DNA from: Strigops habroptila
Taxonomy: Eukaryota; Chordata; Aves; Psittaciformes; Psittacidae
Length of the DNA stretch: 64,000 bases
Reading direction: 5' to 3'
Assembly: GCF_004027225.2 (NCBI RefSeq)
Contig: NC_044278.2
Coordinates: forward strand, 98,696,743-98,760,742
The notes beneath the pieces were generated by a model, which was not told the origin of the DNA, searched no databases, and was given only the letters and a program-made list of their open reading frames with translations. Position 1 is the stretch's first letter. Each line of letters starts with the position of its first letter. Below are positions 1 through 11,800 of the stretch, piece by piece. Made by a program: the position numbers and the translations under genes.

Positions 1-1590
1 AACAAGCTGTAGTTAACATTTCATAAGCTGATATAGAATCAACTCTCTATAGACAACAATACAGTAATCATAGGCTAGCTGCACTATACTGAATATTTCT
101 ATAACATTTACTGTTGGGTCCTGTATTCATAATAGCCTTTCCAGTTTTCTAGAAGGCGGCAATAAGCTGCTGACTTTGGGTCATTCACATTCCAGGTGAA
201 ATGCAGGCCCCATTTGAAGACAGTATGAGATTTAGCAAAGACTTCACTAGTTCAGGATAGTGGCACTTGGGAAGCGCAGTAAACAAAATCCAGTAATGGC
301 CTTTAATCCTTTAGCAAAGTCACTTATAGATCAAGGGCAGATAGATTCATTACATTTAATACTGTAATGAGGTTTTTAACTTTAATGTTACATTGAATTT
401 TGTACCATTACTCTTAATGTTACTCTTGAATTTTTCAGTATCCTTGATATGAATTAGCACAAAGAAATTCCCAGAATCTCCTTGAGCATCCTTAGAGTGA
501 TCGTTCGTGTCAGACTATACAAACCCCCCCCAAAGACTCTAAAATATTATATTTTCAGACACTCACCAACCACATGTGGAGGCTTTTCCCATCCCTAAAC
601 ATTCACAAGTTTCTCTTCTATGGATGGAGGAAACAGCAACTTTTTAATTCATATTAAATCTTAATATTTAGTTAATTAAATTAAAAAAATATTGTGTTCT
701 TCTAGAGACAATTCAGTACAGTATTGATAAAATATTGACAATGTGATCTTCTTGGCAATTAGATTAATCAATTTAAGTTTGGTCTGTGGATTTTTTGGTT
801 TTGTTTGTTTAAAAAAAAAAAATCCTTTTGTCTTTACAAGATAGCTATGAAAGGTTCCGGAGATTTCAGCTGACTATAAAGGACTTTGCCAGTTTAAGTC
901 CAGTCAGCATTTGCTTTAACACGAGTGGAAGTTACAGAGATCAGCAGTTCCCAGGCAGTACCCTCTGAATTGACCCAGAGAACAGTACTGAACAGCAGAA
1001 CCTACTCGTACATCCCTTATACTGCCCAGCCCAGTGGTCTGAGAGCACCGGCCGTGGTTGTGCTGTGAGTTTCATGATGGCATAACATTCATGTACTAAG
1101 ACAAGAAGGTATTTACAGAAAGTACAGTTTTATGAGGCATAATCTGGCAAACTGCAGCAGAGCTTTCTGCCCTGATTGCTTGCTGAAAAAACCAGAGCCA
1201 TCAAAGCCTGATTACTCCCTGCTAGGCTTGTTTTTTTACCAGGTGATGCAGGATAACCAGCTAAAAAAGATTAGGAGCCAGCTTCACACTTAAAACTTGG
1301 TGCAGGCAGATGCTTTTAAAAATGGGTGTGCTCTGTTCAGCACTAATGTGTCAGTCCCGCATGATGGGAGATTCATTTTTTGCTGGCTCTGGGCCAGGAG
1401 CCCTGCACAGTGTTATCCTGCAATGTCTGCAGAGCCACATCCTCATTCCACATCATCTGAAAGTTGTGAGCAGTCACTGAATGAAGAGAAAAGACAGAGG
1501 AAGGAGTACAATCTTCAGCTAGGAAATGTACAGGCATTTGTGGAAAATTGCATTTGTTCACCGATGGTCAAGTGCCTACTAAAGATACGC
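1..1590. other. intergenic, no gene seen
   Basis: AT-rich sequence with no recognisable exon, RNA gene or young repeat. The ORFs here are short and lack conserved motifs. It lies downstream of CCNA1. Confidence 0.6.
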
Positions 1591-1591
1591 A

Positions 1592-1745
1592 TGTGGCTGC
1601 CCCATCCCTGGCAGTGTTCAAGGCCAGGTTGGGTGGGGGTTGGAGTAACCTGGTCTAGTGGAAGATGTCCCTGCCCATGGCAGGGGGGTTGGAAGTAGGT
1701 GATCTTCTAGGTCCCTTCCAACCCAAACCATTCTATGATTCTATG
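1592..1745 (+). repeat. CR1 retrotransposon, 3' tail
   Basis: The sequence reads as the last 150 or so bases of an avian CR1 LINE. It has the CCCCATCCCTGGCAGTGTTCA block, the GGTCCCTTCCAACCCAAACC block and the terminal tandem octamer ATTCTATGATTCTATG. The 5' part is missing, as is usual for CR1 insertions. Confidence 0.95.
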
Positions 1746-4700
1746 CATGATGTGAACATGCTCTGTTTAACCCCACACCTTTACAGCAACACCTCCCAAA
1801 AGTGCTACTGTTAGCCAGAACATTTGTTTTCCTCCAGCCAATGTCTACAGAGTGACTCAGACACCCCATGCCTCCGTGCACATGACAACTGGTTCAGCAA
1901 CTGTCTTAAAAACATCTGTATAGACATCTGCAAAAACTCAAAAAGCGTAAGGCACCTAGGCTCAGTCACAGCTCAGCAATGTAACTATGCAGGGAGAAAA
2001 CATTTCCATTTGACTAAAATGCTTTACTGACAAGTTTTGCATTAAATAATGTTAGATCATTGCTGCAGCACTCAGATGACTGCTCTGGGTACAAGATTTC
2101 CACTGACTCTAACCAGTGCACCTACCGCCTTCCCTTTAGAGGCTAGAGATGAGAGAAAATACATTTTAGAAATACTTATAGACAAAAAAAGTATATATTT
2201 GAATGGATGAGAAGCTTGTGAAAGTAAAACTCAATTCAAGTTTTGCACAGAACAAGGAAAACATGACTAAGATAAAAATTGAACACTACAAATTGGGCAA
2301 TAACTGTCATAAGTAACCATTCTCCATCTAGCTCGATTAGCTTGAAACAATAAAACACCAAAGTTTCCAAGGAGAAAGAGGAACCCATTCTAGCTTGAAG
2401 GTTATCATAGATTTTCTCCTTTTTTCCAAATAGGGATGAATCATCTGGCAGGAATTCCCCTCTCCTGCATAAGTATACAAGCTCTGTAATACTACATGAG
2501 CTTCATCTGCCCAACCTATAATATAAAGAGGTGCTTCTCCATCAGACCTGTTTCAAGAGAACACTTATATCATGAACATTAACAACTTCCATCATAGTTT
2601 TCAACTTAAAATCTGCTTAAGACAGGGTAAGTCAACATCTGATAGCCTGATTTGTATAGCCAGGAAAAAGATCTAACTGAAAGCCTTGGATAAACTAGTG
2701 CAAAAATTCAAACTTCATAGTACAATACTACAGATATTCTGAAAAGTTGCATTTATTATCTTGAAATATCCCTGGAGCACCATGTATGAGTGCTAAGACA
2801 GCATGGCTGACCACCTTTCATTGCAGCTTCACTAAATCCTGCTTACATTTAACAAAAAATACCTGAACATACCTGTATGTTGCAGTGATCTCACATGTTG
2901 CTAGTACCCAAAACCATCTAAAAATGAGTCCAAGACCAGATAGCCTTCTTGAACTCTGACCCAGCATCCTTTTGGGAAAGGCTGAGGTTGACTGTCCCCT
3001 CAAGCCACGGACCAAGGACGCTGGTGCCCTCTTCTGGTTGTATTATTTGGAGACTGCCAGAATACAGTGAAAAATACCGGTGATACTAAGCCCATTCACT
3101 CTTTGCTTCTGGTTTAACACAATCAAAAGCTCGAGGTATTTCTTTGTATGGCTGAATCTGAGAATATTTTTATGTGCCTCCTCGGTAACTAGAGGTGGCA
3201 ATACATCACAGCACTGGGACAGGCATCTTGTTCCTAGGCAGGGACTATGCAAATGTAGCTTGGAGTGAACCTGGTTTGCTGCCTTGACATCTCACTCCGT
3301 TACCAGATTGGAGAACAGCACTACTGTTACCGCTCATCAGTGGTCTGTTTTGCCATCCATTTTCTTAATTCCCAGATATTTCTATCCTCTTGATGAAGAA
3401 CAAAGAACTAAATGGAAGATGATTGAAATATATGTTGCACCTCAGTTTCTGCCCAGATAGGGATAGAGTTTACAGTATTCTACTGTAAGCATCTCACTAA
3501 TTAGTTCCAAATGCCTAATCTGTTGACTGTGGGATCTAAGGCTCTCTTACCTCATTTTTCCAAGTTATTTACACATCAAAACACAAACAATAATAAACAA
3601 ACAGAAAAAGCAGCTTAGCTGCAGATGGTGGATGGAGAAGGCTATTTCTTGCCAGAACTCTGTGCTTTATCATGTGCCTGTTCTTCCAGCACTCGAGTCC
3701 AATAGCACTTCTCTGTGTTCAAATAAAGAGGGTCTGAAAGACAAGGACCGAGGACTCCCTTACGATTTAGCTACGTATTCACTGGTATCAGTGACTGGGA
3801 CACTTGGTCATTCTAAGCACATTACTAAGACAAAAGAGGGGCAGACAGCAAGCACAAGCACTGAACACAGTCAACAACACAGCCCGTTAGCTCACACTGG
3901 CAATTTTGTCCTGCTCCAACAAGCTCTCCCCAGGACAAATCTGCTTGGAAAAGGAGCTAGCCCTAAGCATCATGGAAGCGAGCCAAATGGAGGCAGACAT
4001 TTGGCCAGGAACCAGTACTTGCTCAGCCCACTATTGTTTTTCAGTACTAGCACAGCCTAGCCAGATAAGCACTGTACAAACTCCAGGACAGAGCCATAAT
4101 TTTAGCATCTTCAGGAAGAACAGGGCCAGGACTGGCTGGTCTTCCTTGTCTTGGCTTAGTTTAGACACAAGTTAATTTGATGAATGTAGGCATGTACTTT
4201 AGGATTAGCTGTATATGTTCAATATCTTCCTGTAAACTGTTCTGGAAGTATGTCTGTGCTAATTCTCTTCAATATTTGCACTGCTGCTGCCATCTACACT
4301 GACAAACCCCAAACACGGCACAGAAGAGGTGGGACTGGCTCTCTTAGCTACTCATCACAGATGCTTTCTAAACCAATGTTTGTCTATATATCTGCAGGAA
4401 CACCAGATAAAGTGCACATCCTCCATAAACATGTTGCCAGGGATGTTCATTATGGGCATCTCATCACGCAGAGCTTTGTATTTTATTTTTTTTAAGTGGA
4501 TGCGATCAGAACAACCATCTAAGAGAAAGTCTGAGCTTAGGATACAAGAGAATAGTTATGAAGCAGACAAGAGTCAAAAATAAGTATTCTGTGAGACTCT
4601 GCATTGTCTGATGCAATGGGAAAATGCATACATCCACTTTAACCACCAGAGAACCTAACAACATTTGCAAGCCTCAACTTGACAGCATTGTAGAGCATCT

Positions 4701-5750
4701 GAGTAGTAGGGGTTGTACCTCCTCCAGGTCACATCTGCCTTGTAGAGTCTGCCCAGCTCTTCAGTACACCAAGATGATCTTGCTCTGGGACAGTGAGTGC
4801 TAAGGAAAATTGAAACACAAAAAGCTTGATTCCAGGAAGAAAGCACTGATGCTGCTGGCCTGTTTCTCAACCTTAAAAGCAGTCCCACAAGTTGCTTCAA
4901 GGTCACTGCCTAAAATAAGTATCAACCTCAGTGATCAGAACTAATTTTAGTCATTTGTAGAAATGACAACAGGCAGGATGTACACAGGCTAGTCACAGAG
5001 CCAGGTTTCTCAGCAAGGCAGGCATCCTTCAATCCTGAATTAACAGCTTAACTATCCTGACCACAGTTAAATCATTCTAATTACCCAATTGCCTCTCAGA
5101 CATCCTTACCTCCAGAAAAGAGGAAAACAAAGGCCAATGATAGCTGTTAAATCAGTACCTTCCCCACAAAGGATTGAGTTCTGCTTTTCCATCTTAATCT
5201 TAAGGGAACAGTGGATCCATGGTACATCCCCCAGTACAAAGAACAGCTTTCTCAGGACACCAGAGACAGCTATAATATTTAATGTTAAAATTTATTGATT
5301 AAAAAAGATACGTACAGCATAGAAGAAACAGGATCATGCAACCACAGCACATTTGGGTCTTCTGAAAGTCACAGCATGATAGTATGGAAACTGCTAGAAT
5401 AAGATTGGGGAGCTTTTTGTTGGTTTCTAATACCAGTGTTAACAAGCTCTTGAACTGAACATCATGGGTCAAAGTTAATCTTCAACACTTTTCAATTCCA
5501 ACCCACTCCAGAGAATTGAATGATTACTCAAAGCTCCTTGGATGTGCTCATCCTGCTGTCTCGCCAGTAGGTTTTACTCCCACTGTATTGTCCAAACACA
5601 TTTTAATTGGGAGGAAGATAATGTGACCTGCATAGAAGTCAACATTCACCCTTTGAAATACACACACTGAAAGTCAGACTGATCTTCACAGCAGATCTAA
5701 CTGAGCAAGATCAGGCTTGACATTTATGAAACTGCAACAGTTTAAATATT
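1746..5750. other. intergenic, no gene seen
   Basis: I see no exon of a known family on either strand. ORFs reach 142 codons (3632-4060 plus) but overlap other frames and show no domain, signal peptide or conserved motif. Confidence 0.5.
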
Positions 5751-5752
5751 TC

Positions 5753-5890
5753 CTGGAAAAAAAATAAACAAAAAAACCCCAAAAAAACACACAAACAAAA
5801 AAATCCACAAACCAAAAAGAACCCACCACCAAAAAAACAAAACAAAAAAAGAAAACCCACAAAAATAAACAAAAAGAAAAATCTACAAGT
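5753..5890. repeat. A/C-rich low-complexity tract
   Basis: About 130 bases made almost wholly of A and C on the plus strand, with runs of six to eight A separated by short C-containing spacers. G is nearly absent. No regular unit is evident, so it is low-complexity sequence rather than a true microsatellite. Confidence 0.85.
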
Positions 5891-8550
5891 GGGATGGTCC
5901 AGAATTGAGACTGCCTCTGTTTAATCTTAATATTGATTCCCCTTTATTTCTTTTCCAAGACACAGCTGTCTTCAAGAAATCTGGTTCTGTTTGTTTCAAA
6001 CATCACACAAGGCTGTGAGCTTTATAGGTCTTACTTTTTCTGTACAGCAAAAGCACAGTACATCAATGGAAGCTTAAAGCTTCTTTTTGGGTTGCTTTCA
6101 TCTCCCTTCTTATAAATCCATATTCCTGTATATTTGATCATTTTCAGTACCTCTTTTTTTTAAGTGCTCTTAGGTGGATTTGCATCTGCATTTAAGCACT
6201 TCATCTTTTACTGCAGCATTATCTCACCTTCATTACCACAATATGCCCAGCTGAAGCATCTCTTATACCTTGATGTCAAGTATCAGCTGCAGAGGAGATA
6301 CCACATGAGGGGCAGGCCAGCATTAGTGCAGTGACTTACATAGAATGAGAGAGGATATAGCACCCAGTTTTTACTTTGCAAGAGTCAAGGCTCACTTAGA
6401 TAAAAGCACTAAGACATTTCCTCTCACCAAGACAAATACAACAAAAGGAAGCGAGAACAGAACAGGAATATTCAAAATGCCATTATTACCCACAGATCTC
6501 AGTTGAGAGCACTTCAGTTTCTCCCATCTCACAAATTCAAGTTTAATCCATCTCGCACAAACTTAGTAGCATTTGCACTGCAGCATTACACAATTCTTCA
6601 CCTTAACTACTTAACTTTTTTCATTTTCCCTTTTTAGCCTTTAGTCTAAAGGAACATTTAAGTCACTAGCTCAGTTGCAAAATGACAAAACAAGAAAGCA
6701 GATGAAGCACTGTCATCTTCAGATACTGTAGTTTAAAAAAAATAGTATCAGGAAAGTTTGTATGCCAAAGAAAGCTTCAGGGAAGTTAAATGCAACTATT
6801 TTCTGTCTTACAGCTAGGTAGACTCTAAAAAAAGTACAATAGAACAGAAATTTGGCCTCTAGGAAGACATCATATGGTAAAACATTTAGTAATTTCAGAC
6901 CTGGACACCTCCTATTCTGTTAGATACACCAAATCTGTTAGCCCAGGAACAGAGATATGACTGTGGTCATAGACTGTTCATAAGAACAAAACTCACCTCT
7001 TCCCCATTACTACTGTGACGCAACCATACAAACACTTTCAAACTGCTCTAACACTAGGAAAACAGTTCTGTATGTGAGATATAGATTACTGCTTCCAAAA
7101 TACTCAACACTACAGAAATTGCAGTTCAGTAAGCACTATCACCTGAGTAGAGTAAGGCTTATAAACATGGGGTTTCAGGAAACCTTATGTTCAGCCTGAA
7201 ACACCATAAACAAGCTGGTACATCTGGCATATCTGATCACATGTCATTACAGTAAAACCCAAAATGGATTAATTTACTTGACTATAAAGAACTTGAAGCA
7301 AGAGACCAAGAACTGCATAGGCTAGACTGAAACTGAACATTCCCTCCCTGAAAGGATATTTACTTTGAGACAAGTTAATCAGTCATTAGCATTACCTCCA
7401 TTTTGGAGAAATACAGGGGTTTGCATTGCTAAGAGGATTCACCATTTGCAACAGGGAGGAGGCAGGGGGAAGAAAAAGTCTTACACATAGAAGGAAGTGA
7501 AACCTCTGAAGCTAAGAAAAGCCTTATGACACACACTGGTATAATCAGGTTTTAAAATTAAAGAGGCTTGTTAGCTGATACTTACTAAGTCTGCTGAATT
7601 GCATGTTAATGTCAAGTGTTAAGCATATTCTTGTTTGGAAACACATAATGTCTTGTACAGATGACTCCCTTAGGAAGCAGTAAACACTGAAGGTTTCCAA
7701 CTCTTATAGAAAGAGAATGCCTCAAACCTACCTTGCCATTTAGAATATAGTTCTCGACATCTCAACCAACATGACCAACCTAACTACTTTGGACAGGTTG
7801 TATTTAAGAGTACTTGAGGTAGCTTTTTGTTTGTTATTTGAAAACATTAGCTAATGAATAACTGGGGACACAAGACAGCATAGCAACTCAGGATAAGATA
7901 GTCCTGTCCTGTCACCCCCACCCTTTGTACTAAGTGAGGTTTCTCTAGACTGCAGACCAGATATGTTGAGCAGTGCTGTAGTTGCTGGATAGGTCATCTC
8001 AGACAGCTATGCCTTAAGACTACTCAATACCACAAGTATGACACAACAGCCACCTAGCTCAACTCCACTGCTCCAGTACCTCAGTTTTTAGCAATTGTTC
8101 TCTACTGCAGTTTGTCCACCAGTGTTTGAAGTGTTCCTAAGGCTCTGCCAGCCACAATCTCCCCTTCCTCCAGCTCTCTGCAGAGCAATCCTCCTATTCA
8201 CCTCCATGAAGGGAAGCTTGTCTCTTAATCAACATTGATGGCTCCTACACACAAATTCAGTACTCACAGATGATGTGCATCTAGATGGTTTTGGTGTGAT
8301 AGGGTAAACAAGTTGCAGAAAATAGGTTCTGTTCATAACCACACGATTTTGTCTCAGAAGAGGAATAACCAGATAAGATACTGCAGCAAGTCATCTGTGT
8401 CTATGGGGATGTCAGGTTGTTTTGGTTCAAGCTACACTATCCACTCCAGCTACCTTAAAAGCCCCTTTTTTGTAGAAAACCATAACCCTTCCCACTCACT
8501 GTCACTGCAGATATTAACTAGAGTCAGAAAGATTCACAGCGGAACAGTGT
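5891..8550. other. intergenic, no gene seen
   Basis: AT-rich sequence downstream of the CCNA1 polyadenylation signals. No exon, RNA gene or clear repeat was recognised. Confidence 0.5.
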
Positions 8551-8559
8551 AATAAGGTA

Positions 8560-8585
8560 TTTATTAAAAGTGCTGTCAGTTTATT
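8560..8585 (-). promoter_or_regulatory. CCNA1 polyadenylation signals (two AATAAA)
   Basis: The minus strand carries AATAAA at 8585-8580 and again at 8565-8560, about 170 and 190 nt after the CCNA1 stop codon. Either would give a short 3' UTR. Use of the sites is inferred from position only. Confidence 0.6.
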
Positions 8586-8751
8586 AAGAGCTATAGTGTA
8601 ATAGCCCCTTTTTAAATGGGGTATCTAATTTAAAAATGCTAGCTAAAAACCATTCTGATCACTATGGTTACAGACACACGACCTGCAGTGTTCTATAAAA
8701 TGTTATGGGACTGACTGGGACAAAGTAATCTTCAAGTCCAGGATCCAGTCT

Positions 8752-8803
8752 CTATTGTAGAGGAAGAACTGTTGGGGGCTCCACAAGAGACACCTGCAGG
8801 TAC
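8752..8803 (-). CDS. CCNA1: CCNA1 coding exon 8 (terminal)
   Basis: One base completing K390, then 16 codons and TAG at 8754-8752. The acceptor is ATTCCAG. It encodes [16 protein letters not shown], clearly the counterpart of the mammalian A1 C-terminus. Confidence 0.94.
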
Positions 8804-11800
8804 CTGGAATAGAAATGCAATCACTACAGATAGTAGTTTAGCTAACAAATTTAAAGATACCACATTACACTGGGGTGTAAATTGACACTGGGGAAGGAAA
8901 GAATCATTCTGCAACATTGCAGAACTGTTATTCACTACATCTGTATGCTTATGTATGAACTACTCTTCTGATTGATAGAAAAGTTTTCCCCTAAAGAGGC
9001 TGAGACAGAGGCTTCTGTTTCAGGAATAGAAGCTGACCTCTATAAGAAGTTAGTCCGCTACAGAAGCTGTAACCCAAGCTGCTAAGCCAGAGTTATCATG
9101 TGCTTACAGCCTTCAAGTTACAAAACATTGTCTTCCTGGTTACTCACTTGGAGTGCTTATACTTCTCCTTAATTGCTTGCAGTTGGCAATGGGGAGCATC
9201 AAGGCATGCTTTATGCAGATCAGTCAGGCAAGGCACTATCTCACTTAATGAATATCCAGTGAATGCAGCAAGTGTTTCCGGCTGGCCAGAGGAGAAAACA
9301 CAATGTTATTCCATTGTAGGCATCATTCATCTAGGAGATACATCTTCTACAAAAGCAGAAACCATTTTCACTACATCAGTGCTCACACTAGATTTTTTAG
9401 GCTTGAATAGGATTCAAGTGTATCCTGCCACCAGTTTCACTCTAGGTCTTCCTTGGTGCCAGATCTGACCAGAAGCTCCTTCTGCTCTAAGCATGTGGAA
9501 TCCATTCTCTGCCAAAGCTGTTATCTAACACCCAGCTGAGAGGCCTATCAAGGCCTGCATTAAAGCTGCCGCTCTGTGCAATCACTCCACTCAAGTGGAC
9601 ACCTTCAGGTCTTCCCTCCCACCTAGAAAGCCCCTGAATGGTGTTTGGGGGAGAAGTTTTGGAGGTTAAAGACTAACAAGGTCTTAGATAAAGACTTGAT
9701 GTAATTGAGCAAGACAGCAAGGTCTCTCATATCAGAAATGAGACAGGATATTTCAAGTTGATTTAACGTTAATTTATCAGGTAGTTCCATTAGTTGAGGA
9801 AAAGCTGCTCATCCTAGGATTTCAGCCTTCATAACATACTTTGAAGCTACTCCTTCTGCTTTTCAGCCTAATTCTAACGATAACAAAATGCTTGAGCTAC
9901 TCATTAACATACAGTTGTTATTCTTACCCAGAAAGACTTGTTCACCGTATAGTTTGCTAGACAGTAGGCTGCTGCAGCAGTTTGCGAAGGAAGGTACTTC
10001 AGAAAAGGATCAGCTTCAAGCAGACTCAGCTCTGCAAGATACTGAACAAAAAACCCACAAGTTTTTCAAACAGCATGAGCCTAGCTGGTACAATCAGTTC
10101 AATACAGCAAGCACTGAAAATAATCAGTGGTCTCAATTTCATGTAAAAAGCATGAGTTGCACATCAGATGGGTAGAAATAGCATCCTAGTCCTGTCAATC
10201 TTACAGACAAACCTTTAGCATGTTTCAGTGGAGACAGAAGCCTTTGTCAAAGCCTAAATAATCTACACTAATATGAGGTTCTGTTCCCATCAACAGCTCT
10301 GATGTAAATCTACAGATAGATACTTAGAAGATTCATGTTCCCATCCTCCAAGGCTTTCGTTCATACAGGTTGATCTCACTTGGAGATCAGGGATAAATGG
10401 ACAGCTCTAAGAAACAGAATGTGAGCTCTGTTGGAGTAAAGCCAGTGTACAATCCTATACCCCTTGCAGGTAAGCAGCAGGTCAGATATGTGCCATAAGC
10501 TTGGGTTAACCAGTCTCCAAGGAGGGTTGTCTATGCAGCTATACAGGTATATATACTATGTCATTGTGTAGCAATATATAGTACCACTACGTCCAGGGCA
10601 GACTTGCTATGCAGGCACTCTTCAAAAAACAACCAGATTTCTACCACCCAGCTGCCTAGTCAATGCATTAGTCCTGACCGGACAGATAGAAATCTTGAGT
10701 TTGGTTTATGAGACATTTATCCAGCAGTCTCACAAGCCTTCTACTGAAGGTAGTAGGCTGCAAAACATCCAGTTTTAGGCTTACTGCAGTCCCAGATAAG
10801 ACTTGGCATGAGAAAAAGAGTATCTTCTCACAGAGCATAGTATAGTAGAGGAACCTGTATTTAACCAAGTTATCTGTGCAGACAAGTGGTTCTGCTTTTA
10901 GGATCACTTCTCCTCCCACAGTCCTAAAAGGAGAATAACTCATACCCTTGCAAAGTTCTCTGTCTTCATACAGACTCCATGCCTCTGAATATACTGAAGG
11001 AGGAACTGGTTGATGGTTGGGGCTGTTAGGTCAAAAGCCAACACTTTGAGAAGCAGGTGTTCCATTCTTAGCAGCTGCCTCTTTGTGTAGGTATCATCCG
11101 TTATATACACAAATTCATCCACTTCTGGTGGGTAGATCTCTTCATACTTCCTGTAAAAGGAATATAGAAGACATTTGCCAGCTTGAAAGTTATGGTAAGA
11201 CAAAGCCTTCTGCTTAACCCATATCAGGATGAGCACATTACACTACTAAAATTTGTGTAGAGCTCTTATTTTAGTCCTTCCTTCAGCCTAGTTTAATTTA
11301 ATTTAATTTCAAATTTGGGCAAAGATGTTTAGAGCAATTCCAAGTCACCAGTCTAGATAGAAACATACCACATTGTTAATTCTTTACTAATAGCAAGATC
11401 TCAGACTGTACCTCAGTAACAGTGAGCTCCAGACAAACCCCCATGTACTCTTAGGCTATGCTGGGTACCCTGTCTACTTAAAGCAGTTGAAGGCTGATTG
11501 CAGCTGTGAACCTACTTTAGTCTTTCAGAGTTGCAGCCTAACATAGTAGTGGTTTTGCTACTGCTGTTATGCTTACAAATTTTCCCCACTACAGTTCCTC
11601 ACATCACAAACATGAAAAGTTTAATTTTGCTAGCACCAAAGTTGGCAAAGCTGCTAATCTTGAGATATCATGAGAAGACAAAAAAAACAAAGAGTTTTAG
11701 CTCCCAGATAAGGTAATAAACTTACGCAGCCAGAAGGATTGCTGCTGTTCCTACAAGCTGCAGCTTCCCTCTGAGAACAGACATGCAGGAAAGAAACCTA

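Noticed and set aside
8732-8935. 67-codon minus-strand ORF over the CCNA1 terminal exon
   Set aside because: Wrong frame. The true exon (8803-8752) uses the next frame, which reads [10 protein letters not shown].
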